Of a stretch of DNA of 10,240 nucleotides, positions 1 through 7,399 are shown one piece after another (the stretch's first letter is position 1; every line of letters starts with the position of its first letter). The notes beneath the pieces were generated by a model, which worked only from the letters and a program-made list of their open reading frames with translations, was not told the origin of the DNA and did no database searches. The stretch is from Lichtheimia corymbifera B2541 (lineage: Eukaryota; Mucoromycota; Mucoromycetes; Mucorales; Lichtheimiaceae): positions 1 to 10,240 of the forward strand of contig JNEU01000331.1 of assembly GCA_000697475.1 (NCBI GenBank). The letters are read 5' to 3'. Both the position numbers and the translations under genes were made by a program.

Positions 1-49
1 GAAATGTGCTAGGTCATTTCGAGGATTTTGAAATGTGCTAGGTCATTTC
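1..49. repeat. Left terminal array: two 20-bp palindromic units
   Basis: Two identical units, at 1-20 and 30-49, read GAAATGTGCTAGGTCATTTC and are separated by 9 bases. Each is an inverted repeat of GAAATG/CATTTC around a CTAG core. The array starts at the first base of the window, so more units probably lie upstream. Inverted relative to the 3896-4112 array, these fit terminal or subterminal binding sites for the integrase. Confidence 0.85.
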
Positions 50-653
50 AAGATCATATATCGTAGTGCGTCCTTGTCATGGTACAAAGCCGAAATCGAT
101 GTTGTTATTACATAGACATCGAGAGCCAATGTGATAGCGTGATGTAAATAAAATTAGAAGTCATAAACATTCTATCAAATAGCCAATATGGTATCGCATT
201 GCATATCTGAAATGCTTTCCAATCTCATGTGACCATACCGCTGTACAACGGTGCTTGCCTAAGTTTATGTTGATCATCGTAGCTTATACATACTGCGTTG
301 ATCAGTGTATGGCTGCGCACTGCGTTCGTGAGAGTGAGATACAAAAATAGATCATAGACGAAATGGGAACCAGGCTTATGGTTCATGGTATCATGGAATT
401 ATAGGAATAGTGCCGACATGTCCCGATCCATCTAATGTCACTTATTCCGAAAAACCGAAACTCAGATCAGTATTACTAATTTGCATTAGTAAGCGCGGAG
501 ACATTTATCCGGTACAAGCGATTGGCGGAATACCATCTTATATACGCAAAAAGAATGGTACCAATTTTAGTCTCAAAAATACCTGTTGCAATTAACTTGT
601 GTTACTGTTGTATATTCTTCATGTCAGCATATATATAATATGTGCTTGCAAAA
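50..653 (+). other. Left non-coding part of the element with the likely promoter
   Basis: This stretch separates the left array from the integrase gene. I see no convincing protein: the 61-codon open frame at 410-595 has ordinary random composition and no recognisable motif. An AT-rich TATA-like run lies at 629-640, about 60-70 nt upstream of the preferred ATG at 702. An in-frame TAA at 636-638 limits how far upstream the integrase could start. Confidence 0.5.
629..640 (+). promoter_or_regulatory. TATA-like box for the integrase gene
   Basis: An alternating AT run (ATATATATAATA) ends 61 nt before the ATG at 702 and 13 nt before an alternative in-frame ATG at 654. Position favours serving the 702 start. 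This is composition evidence only. Confidence 0.3.
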
Positions 654-2051
654 ATGATCAACCCAGAATTACTCTTTCTATTTTACGTGACCTTTATTCT
701 TATGTCAGCGAACAACCCAAGCTTTTTCGGTGTCGAACGCGAGTGGTTATCGAAAGCCAAGTTTGCCAAGCTTATGGATGACTATGTTTCGAACCCCAGG
801 CCCAGTGACCCAAAGAAGACGTCCACTACCAATGTACGAAATAGCGACAAGACATTTATCACCCTCGAAATGTATAACGATATGAAACGTGTGCTTCAGG
901 TAATCTAAATATTGGTTGTTTTGGTTGACCTTGGGCAGCGATTCCAACGTATATATGCATAGGGACAACAACCAACTGCGTCACATGAGGCAGGTTTCCC
1001 TTATTGGGTACGTAACACATTCAAGCTCAAGTCCCTACCTGGTGGCACAACTTGCATTGTTCGTAAGGAAGGCAACAGGAATGCCAACAAGTATATCGCG
1101 ATCAAGGAGCACCTTTACGATATGATTGCAAGTGCGCATGAGGCCACCATCCACGGTCGAAGAGATGCAATGAAGGATAAGGTATGTGCTTGTGATAAAT
1201 TATTTTGCACATGATAGCATCTTAATCATATCCCTTTTCTAGTTCAAGGACTACCTTTACTGCCCTTCGAGATTTGTCACCGAAGTAATCAAGCATTGCA
1301 GTACTTGTGCACGCATGCAACCTAAGAAGCAAGTCAAGACATCAGCAAGAGCCATCCATGTTGACTCGTTCCTGTCAAAGCTTCAGGTACATGGTTATTG
1401 CATTAAAAACACTGTTTCATGTTTGGCGTACTCATGTATGGTAATTAACGGCAATTTTAGATGGATCTTATTGACTTCAAGGGCAAAGATACTGCCAATG
1501 GTGATATGAGATACATTCTCCATATCAAGGACCACCGTACCAAGTACTCGTGGGCGTATCCCCTTCCAACCAAGGAAGCAAGGGAGTTGGTAGCAAGTTG
1601 CACAGTCTTTTTTATGAAGTTGGACCACCTGATGAACTCCAGAGCGATAATGGCAAAGAATTCACTGCAGATGATATGGTAAGTTTGTCGTAGATTTTAT
1701 TTGCATCATGTAATTGACAGCATCGATCCACGATAGGTTAACAGCATCAAAAGCAAATGGCCAACCATCAAGTTTATCACAAGTTCAGCATACCATCCGC
1801 AATCGCAAGGCTGTGTTGAGCGTGGAAACCTGACGCTGAAACAAAAATTGAAAATATGGGAGAAAGAGTATCCCACGAAGCATTGGACTGATGGCCTTCC
1901 CGAGGTAGTTTATTAGATGAATACAACGTACTCAAGACCTATCAACAATACCCCGTATCGTTTGGTTTATGGTCAAGATCCACGTTCTGAATTGGCATCC
2001 GTTATTGATTATGCTGCAAGAACAGAAGCTATCTTGGCAATGGGCGATCCT

Positions 2052-3051
2052 GAAGGTATCTTTGCTATTGATAATCCTCAGGATATGGACGTGGATACTA
2101 CTCATGACGTCGGCAATGAAGACGGCCAACAAGAACCACATCACGATGATCATGGCGATGCACATGATATGTACCATAACGAAGAGCCACAACAGGATTA
2201 TGATGAGGATGTAGCTCCTACTTCGCCAGTGGAATCTGATAACGGCCTTGAGGCTTACACCGATTATTTATATGAACAAGGCTACAATGACCTATCATCG
2301 GTGGGAGATTTGGACTACGATTCTAATGATATGTCATCCGAGCATAATGTGGACTATCATGCCAATGATGCATCATCCCTGGATATTTTGGGCCAAGGTG
2401 AGGATCAGGAAAGTCTTCCCAGCGATGCGTATGAGCCATGGTACGGGATCGAGCCTTCTGGAGATGAGCTATCCCAAGGTAAGATGATGCCATTTACTTT
2501 ACAACATGCATGTGTAATAATTCATTATTGCTGACACTGTTAATTAGATGCTTCTGGATATGCCAATGACCTACATCACCCAGACAGCTCTGGTTATGAT
2601 CCAGCCATGTATGATGATTTGGTGAGTGATGGCCAATTGGATGAGGTTCTCGAGAGTAAGTGTTATATCTACATATTCTTTAGGAGATGTATTCACATTG
2701 TACTAACATTATTTTGTTATGTAGGGGAATCGAAACGAAAGAGCGGCGAGGAATCCCCATACACCGATATATCAATCCCTGATGGCCAAGATTATATCAT
2801 ATTGTCTGATACGGAACGTGGCAATCTTGAGTACGAGAACAATGTGCATATCACGAGGCCGATGGTGGGCTAGATGATGATAGCTCTAAGGGACATGATG
2901 AGTACGATGAAACTGGTATTGCTCAAAGCGATGTTGACATGGATCAAGATGGGATCAGTACCGCAAGCTACGATATCAGTACAAGGCATTTGGATATACG
3001 TGAAACAGCTGCCAAGAGTTATGACCGCAGTGTAGAGCAAATCCAAAAGCG
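2052..3051 (+). other. Acidic linker of the integrase
   Basis: The 3' part of exon 5, exon 6 and exon 7 encode a long Asp/Glu/Tyr/Ser/His-rich stretch with recurring short patterns (HDDHGD, DYDEDV, DLDYDSND, DYDR-like). It lies between the end of the DDE core and the C-terminal VGDVVGVVI domain. Typical KRBA2-type proteins have a much shorter junction here. Its low complexity and three introns suggest a disordered insert. Its role is unknown; protein interaction or charge screening are guesses. Confidence 0.6.
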
Positions 3052-3443
3052 GTAAGTGGTTTGATGATATGTACAATGATTATGCTAACTCTTGGTCATA
3101 GATTGGAAGCTGCATTAGACTCGATTCCAGTGTACGAGGTTGGCGATGTTGTTGGTGTCGTCATTGAGAAGCGTATTCGTACAAAGGATGACCCACGGCA
3201 CAATCCAGTCATTGTACATGATAAGGTGACCACGCGGGATGGATATACAATGTACAAGGTTGTTTGCGCTTATGGAGCTATCACGCGTACATACCATGCT
3301 AGAGAACTCGTATCCTTTGGTGACGTCGAATTCGAGGAGCTCAAAGACATGGATTACACCACCATGGTGAGGGCCATACCACCTATAACCATCAAGGAGG
3401 CTCTGGCTCTTATGCGGGAAAAGCACAGCAGATCATTCATCGA

Positions 3444-3567
3444 GCGATGTTGCCATTGCAAGGCTGGATGCAAAACAAGCAGATGCCCATGCAAAAAGAA
3501 AAATACAAAATGCACCAAGCATTGCCATCCTGATCATGCTATGCTTTGCTCCAATGTCGATAGCAAT
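3444..3567 (+). other. Cys-rich C-terminal zinc-binding tail of the integrase
   Basis: Exon 8 encodes a dense Cys/His cluster beginning CCHCKAGCKTSRCPC, followed by CTKHCH and a last Cys before SN. The order CxC-x3-C-x4-C-x-C, a Lys-rich spacer, C-x3-C-H, then C-x-N is the signature tail of KRBA2/SCAND3-type integrases and of many Ginger-like elements. All cysteines are in place, so this module is undamaged. It is presumed to bind zinc and perhaps DNA. Confidence 0.75.
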
Positions 3568-3720
3568 CACCAAACCACCAAGCAGCATCGAAGACAAGCC
3601 GGTAATAGAAAAGCGCGGGTCACAAAGCCTGCATTTACCCGCCCAATGACAAGAGCTCTTACACGGCGTGAGACAAGAAGATCAAAATACTACAACTAAG
3701 TTTATGATTAGTTACGATAG

Positions 3721-3726
3721 AATAAA
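3721..3726 (+). terminator. Polyadenylation signal AATAAA of the integrase gene
   Basis: A canonical AATAAA hexamer starts 22 nt after the TAA stop (3697-3699). The following ~170 nt up to the right array are AT-rich and show no coding signal. This is a consistent 3' end for the integrase transcript. Confidence 0.5.
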
Positions 3727-3895
3727 TATGGATAGCAATAAAGTATATTTCAACATGACACGTTGTTGCAAAGATCGGAGATATTGGTATAATACTAACC
3801 TCTTCTACATGAATGCAATAGGGATTGCTTGATACAAAATATAACTTGAAAAGGAAGAAGCCTTGACATGGATGTTCACTAAAAGGTGCACACTT

Positions 3896-4112
3896 GAAAT
3901 GAACTAGCACATTTCGAGAACTTGAAATGACCTAGTACAACTTCGAAATGGACTAGTGCATTTGGAGTACTCTTGAAATGAACTAGCACATTTCAAGTAC
4001 TCGAAATGAACTAGTAAATTTTTGAAATGGACTAGTCAATTTTTGAAATGAACTAGTCAATTTTCGAAATGGACTAGTCAAATTCTAAAATGTGCGGATT
4101 CTCGAAATGAAC
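3896..4112. repeat. Right terminal array: about nine degenerating palindromic units
   Basis: Units of the type GAAATG-NN-CTAG-NN-CATTTC start at 3896, 3924, 3945, 3975, 4003, 4024, 4045 and 4066, with broken remnants near 4087 and 4104. Spacing is 21 nt for most, 28-30 nt for some. The inner units (3896, 3975) keep both GAAATG and CATTTC arms. The outer ones (4003-4085) keep the left arm and CTAG core, but the right arm decays to AATTTT or AAATTC. The inner unit is the reverse complement of the left-end unit except at one base. Confidence 0.88.
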
Positions 4113-4435
4113 GCTAACACCCTTTGCTACACACCTTCCTAGTGGTCTTGTTTGCACCTTAACCAGAGTACTCGTTGCAGATCTCAAACAGAATCTCGTC
4201 GCGCAATTCTCCTGAATGTTGCCATTGTCGCCATTGCGGAACCAAGGAAGCTGTGAAAGACGAGCATATGAGTATGCATAGCGAACAAAGACAAGCATAC
4301 ATTTACACTCTATCAACACGTTGCTCACCTTCACTGACACCTTTTCTCATAGATCGGCTGCTAATGAGGGGCCTCCATGTCGAACCACGATCGCGGTGTT
4401 GTTGGCTCAGGTTAAGAAGCAGCAAGGAGAAGCTG
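4109..4435. repeat. Duplicated ~330-bp segment, copy A
   Basis: This segment aligns almost without gaps with 6673-7005 in the same orientation. Perfect blocks include the stretches around 4166-4187, 4216-4237 and 4324-4355. Similarity starts within a few bases of the last terminal-array remnant of the transposon and fades after 4435. It is a direct repeat about 2.56 kb apart. It may be an old tandem gene duplication or part of an uncharacterised repeat family. Confidence 0.8.
4159..4350 (-). CDS. Hypothetical 37-residue protein, two exons (copy A)
   Basis: Exon 1 (4350-4329) runs from ATG through GTCAGTGAAG to a GTGAGC donor. The intron (4328-4251, 78 nt) ends in CTTTCACAG. Exon 2 (4250-4159) ends in TAA. 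The predicted product starts MRKGVSEASLVPQWRQW and ends EILFEICNEYSG. It has no signal peptide or membrane segment and I do not recognise it. The stretch LRDEILFEI looks like the start of an F-box helix, but the protein stops before the rest of such a domain. Support comes from copy B, which has the same ATG, donor, 78-nt intron, 92-nt second exon and stop position. Against it, other frames and the opposite strand are also partly open and conserved, so the coding strand is not certain. A TATA-like run lies upstream near 4587-4600. Confidence 0.35.
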
Positions 4436-4439
4436 AGTA

Positions 4440-5545
4440 ACCAATTCACGCATAAAAATTTATCTCTGCCGTTCCCACATGCATGCAATACACTCCGCTA
4501 CCAGAAAGCCAAAGCGACCAATACATCCATGGCAACCTGTATTACCCATAATGTCTTTTAGAAAGTCTTTGAATGGATGATGGCAATACATATATATAGG
4601 CAATGTAATATACACCTCACATAAAGGCCTTATGCAAATGCGTGATTCTTCCCAAATGCGAATCGTTCTTATTATCAACAGTAACCTCGTCTGCATCAAA
4701 TGGGTCTAATGAATGTATATATGATGTAGTTGCAGCCACCTTTATGGGTACCATGTCAGTGGTCATTAAAAGCGATGTCATTAAATGCTGAGGTGTGGGC
4801 GTGGCACATTTAGGAGCCTTGCTCTTTGCTATAACTTATACACCTAACGCTACTGCGTACAGTGGACATAGAGGATAAAATATCTTCAATGCGATGTTAT
4901 TGAAATGGCGAATCAAAGAGAAGCGCACTTTCCCGCAGACGAATACACTTGCCATACCGGGGATGCATCATCTGTAAACATAAGGAGCCACATGAGTGAA
5001 ATTAAGGACGGAAAAGCATGCACGTTTGCATGGAGAAAGTTTTGGCTTTATTGTCCTGGGAGCAGTCATTAAGAATGGATCCTAGATAATCACGCATCCA
5101 AATCGCTTGTGTATCTATTTAGCTAGTTGCTGCGCATCAAGAGCTAACGTAGCATTATCGTCACCGGTTTTCCACTTTATCCTGATAGGAGTCCTATTGT
5201 GATGTACCAGCAGTAATCAGTGACGATGATTACTTTTTCAATTAGACTGGTCCTTTGAAAATGTAAAAAGTAACGCTTGGTTGCTATTTTTACCAGTATT
5301 GCAAATGGCAAGGAAAATGAGTTGTCAAAGTACGCATGCTCTAGATATGTCCATCTGCATAATCCATCCCCTTCTGAATTAGGTTCACTCCGTTTTTATT
5401 ATCATCAATCATAAGGCTAGCCTACTACAACTATCATACTCCAATGAATACCGTCTATCAGAATAGCAATACCAGGGAATCGCACCATCTACAGTTTGCT
5501 TGCAGTCAATGTGTATAGCACCCAAATTGAATGAATAGATTCCTG
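4440..5545. other. No convincing gene
   Basis: Open frames here are short (at most 79 codons, minus strand at 4460-4699) and lack recognisable motifs, good start context or paired splice sites. Composition is even and AT-leaning. I see no RNA gene, inverted repeat or tandem array. It reads as intergenic or decayed sequence. Confidence 0.5.
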
Positions 5546-5764
5546 CTAATCATAATCTCCTTCAACATGCATATCCGAATGGCTTGTCATCGCTGAACCT
5601 ACCTCATGATCATAAACGACCACCGCACATGCTGGTTGATGCACGCCTCCATACACTATAGTAGACCAGGGTGACGGAATATAATGGATACAACGAGCGG
5701 AAGAGAATTTGAGATTCCATTGCACTAAAAGCTTGCTTGACGGAATGTACCTATGAATGCTCAT
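5546..5764 (-). CDS. Possible 72-residue open frame, function unknown
   Basis: A minus-strand frame from a true ATG (MSIHRYIPSS) runs to a TAG. It has no membrane segment and no recognised motif. A GTAGGT donor-like site lies inside it after the codons for YDHE, so it could instead be an exon fragment of a minus-strand gene that includes the 5873-6431 model. The only evidence is its length and its composition. Confidence 0.12.
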   Translation of the reverse strand: MSIHRYIPSSKLLVQWNLKFSSARCIHYIPSPWSTIVYGGVHQPACAVVVYDHEVGSAMTSHSDMHVEGDYD

Positions 5765-5872
5765 AAGATGCCATCGTTATTTGGCAGCAGGCGTATATCC
5801 ATTTGTCGTGTTGGTTACCTTTTGGGTACTCAAAGTGATAGCATTCAAAGCCATGTCATTATTTAAGATGAG

Positions 5873-6431
5873 TCAAACCACAAGCTGTATTGAAGATCGT
5901 TTTTGCGTTGGAGGCGTTATAATCAACCATTCGAGTGGCGAATAAGATAAAACAGGTACACAAGGCCAGTGTTTCCATGATACCATATCCGCGATACGGA
6001 AGCTGACCACCAATATTTGGAGAGATGCTGAATGATGGAAGTCGACAAGGAGTGAAGGGAAGAATATGGTGAGAGATGCAGACGATGAAAAAGAGTGCAG
6101 TGTATAGAATAAAGGGAGCTTGTGGACTTGTTGACTTTGGCAGCACACCACTTCTTTGTGAACGCGTAACATGTTCTGATATAAACAAATGGCTGCTGAT
6201 ATGGAAAGCACCATCCAACCCCCCACGTCATACTAGTATAAGATGCTCATTAGTAATGCGGAAACAATGTCGACTGTAATGAATACATACCGTAAACATA
6301 GGAAACATCGTAGCACGTCCTGTACGTTCATGGCCCGATACAAGGAATGCAACCACTTGATCCGTTGTCTTGTCGCACGTTTGGTCACGGTCTAACGGGT
6401 CACCATTAGGCTTTGCTTGCTTACAATCCAC
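5873..6431 (-). CDS. Possible spliced gene fragment, 5' end unresolved
   Basis: A minus-strand intron at 6290-6233 (58 nt) has a GTATGT donor, a TACTAAT branch site and a TACTAG acceptor, a very good match to the other introns here. It joins two open frames in phase 0. Upstream are 47 codons (6431-6291) containing TTDQVVAFLVSGHERTG; downstream are 119 codons and a stop (6232-5873), hydrophobic in parts. The FLVSGHE-x-T stretch faintly resembles the cytochrome P450 I-helix motif, but I find neither a convincing ExxR nor a heme-binding Cys loop, so I do not assign that family. In-frame ATG starts are absent upstream, so a first exon is missing or the gene is decayed. Two other minus frames are also open across 5860-6230, which weakens the frame choice. 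Confidence 0.28.
6233..6290 (-). other. Well-formed 58-nt intron
   Basis: On the minus strand the donor is GTATGT at 6290, the branch sequence is TACTAAT about 20 nt before the acceptor, and the acceptor is TACTAG ending at 6233. Length and signals match the introns of the transposon and of the surface-protein gene. It is the best argument that something on the minus strand is or was transcribed here. Confidence 0.45.
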
Positions 6432-6672
6432 ATCTCATGCTTGATGCCATCCAATCCATCCATAGGCCCATGTGCAGTAAATCAGGTGATATTGATCGCC
6501 TGTGATCCTGTTTTAATGCATTCATTATCATGCCTTCTATATTGTTATAATTTATACGTACCATACCTGGAAGTTGAAGCGTCTCTTGATGCTCTTGACT
6601 TGCTGCAGTATCACGTGATGAGACCGCTGGATAAAGGTTGCCAGTCTGCAATATAAGAAGGTCGTCCAGATA

Positions 6673-7005
6673 GAATGCCAACATCTCCCGTTGCTGCACA
6701 CCTTTCAATTGGCGTTGGTTGCCCTTTAAGCAGAGTACTCGTTGCAGATCTCGAACAGAATCGCGTTGCCCATTCCTTCTGGAAGTTGCCATTGTCGCCA
6801 TTGCTGAACCAGGAAAGCTGTAAAAGACAAGCATATCAGTATACACAACAAAGAAAGGCAGGTTCACGTGTACACTATAATATAACGTTGCTCACCTTCA
6901 CTGACACCTTTTCTCATAGATCAGTTGCTAATGAGGGCCTCCATGTCGAACCACGATCGCGGTGTTGGTGGGCTGGGTGGGTAACAAAGAAGTAGCAAGG
7001 ACAAG
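6673..7005. repeat. Duplicated ~330-bp segment, copy B
   Basis: Direct repeat of 4109-4435. Most differences are substitutions, and the few length differences lie outside the small gene model. One is a single extra base in copy A near 4370 (GGGGCC versus GGGCC). Beyond the left edge, copy B continues into ordinary sequence where copy A meets the transposon, so copy B may show the uninterrupted form. Confidence 0.8.
6726..6917 (-). CDS. Hypothetical 37-residue protein, two exons (copy B)
   Basis: Exon 1 is 6917-6896, the intron 6895-6818 (78 nt, GTGAGC donor and TTTTACAG acceptor) and exon 2 6817-6726 ending in TAA. The product starts MRKGVSEAFLVQQWRQW and ends AILFEICNEYSA. Exon 1 is identical to that of copy A. 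In exon 2 about a dozen codons differ, and most of the changes alter the amino acid, although length, splice sites and stop are kept. That means either little selection on this frame or diversifying change. Another minus frame and a plus frame ending VAIVAIAEPGKL are similarly conserved between the copies, so the coding frame is uncertain. Confidence 0.35.
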
Positions 7006-7399
7006 AGACCACCCTTTTGACACACACAAGGAAATTAGCCTCCCTGCTCCACACACATATACAATAGACATAACTATAATTCATAAACACACCTTTTATT
7101 ATCATATTATCATTCAATAACAAGTGGCGGGGTGTTTAATGGTGAAGGGGGACAAAGGCTATGACTATAATACAACTACACGTAATAACACTACCACACC
7201 TATACCTGTTTATGAGCTAGTGATATAACGATAATATAGACATACTTGTACACCGATTCCAACCACAATGGAGAAGGATCATGTCACTCGATTAGTCAAA
7301 TGGGGTGAAATGGGGTGACGTGCTGGCCTTTAATAAATTATACGTTTCCACCGCAACGAGTTGTTTCCTCTCTCTTTCCAGCTTTTACTCACTCGCGTC
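7006..7399 (+). other. Intergenic region upstream of the surface-protein gene
   Basis: No gene is seen. Near its 3' end are a direct repeat of AAATGGGGTG (7298-7307 and 7308-7317) running into TGACG, an AT-rich TATA-like run at 7331-7342, and a CT-rich tract at 7363-7379 ending in CAG just before the ATG at 7400. Such an order is common in fungal promoters. Confidence 0.4.
7298..7342 (+). promoter_or_regulatory. Candidate promoter: tandem decamer, TGACG and TATA-like run
   Basis: Two back-to-back copies of AAATGGGGTG end in GTGACGTG, which resembles a bZIP/CREB half-site. A TAATAAATTATA run follows 14 nt later, 58-69 nt before the start codon at 7400. The G-run decamer could be a zinc-finger site. 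This rests on motif resemblance only. Confidence 0.3.

Larger units (their letters stand above)
702..3699 (+). pseudogene. KRBA2-type transposon integrase, eight exons, disabled by two frameshifts and one TAG
   Basis: DDE integrase that would cut and join the element ends in the nucleus. Exons: 702-899, 963-1181, 1243-1386, 1461-1678, 1737-2478, 2548-2655, 2725-3051, 3102-3699. Introns 1-4 are phase 0, 5-6 phase 1, 7 phase 2; intron 6 has a perfect TACTAAC branch site at 2701-2707. Adding one base at each frameshift gives about 851 residues. Visible in order: an H2C2 module (HEATIH in exon 2, HCSTC in exon 3); the DDE core, with Asp in MDLIDF (1461), Asp in LQSDNGKEF (exon 4) and Glu in HPQSQGCVERGN (exon 5); TPYRLVYGQ; an Asp-rich linker; a KRBA2-like domain from VGDVVGVVI; and a Cys-rich tail. 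Lesions: one T missing from the T run at 1608-1613; TAG at 1914-1916 where relatives usually have Gln (VVY-x-MN); one base lost between 2831 and 2857. The start at 702 is preferred over 654, which would add a hydrophobic leader unsuited to a nuclear enzyme. Splice sites are intact, so inactivation looks recent, or some lesions are assembly errors. Confidence 0.88.
1..4112 (+). mobile_element. Ginger-like (KRBA2-type integrase) DNA transposon, left end cut by the window
   Basis: The element is defined by two terminal arrays of 20-bp near-palindromes in inverted arrangement (1-49 and 3896-4112) and a spliced integrase gene between them (702-3699). The innermost left unit plus the next three bases matches the reverse complement of the innermost right unit plus three bases at 22 of 23 positions, which is what terminal inverted repeats should show. 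The protein has the H2C2, DDE and Cys-rich layout of KRBA2/SCAND3-type integrases, grouped with Ginger cut-and-paste elements. There is no reverse transcriptase, protease or gag, so it is not an LTR retrotransposon. The true left end and target-site duplication lie outside the window. The right end is placed at about 4104-4113, because sequence after it is homologous to a second locus at 6673. The copy is probably non-autonomous now, since its integrase gene is broken. Confidence 0.85.

Noticed and set aside
2844..2873. A 30-nt intron to explain the second frame change
   Set aside because: It is shorter than any other intron here (50-78 nt) and has no branch site or pyrimidine tract. A one-base loss between 2831 and 2857 explains the shift more simply.
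702..3699. Reading the integrase as part of an LTR retrotransposon
   Set aside because: No reverse transcriptase, RNase H, protease or gag is found. The ends are inverted palindrome arrays, not direct LTRs, and the Cys-rich tail is of KRBA2 type.
3659..3910. An 83-codon minus-strand frame after the integrase stop
   Set aside because: It crosses the AATAAA signal and enters the terminal array; no motif.
3896..4112. CRISPR-like array
   Set aside because: Spacers are only 1-10 nt and units decay in one direction, with no cas genes and a eukaryotic setting. These are terminal repeats of the transposon.
5757..5945. A 62-codon plus-strand frame with one membrane-like segment
   Set aside because: Too short and unsupported by promoter, splice or motif; it overlaps minus-strand frames equally open.
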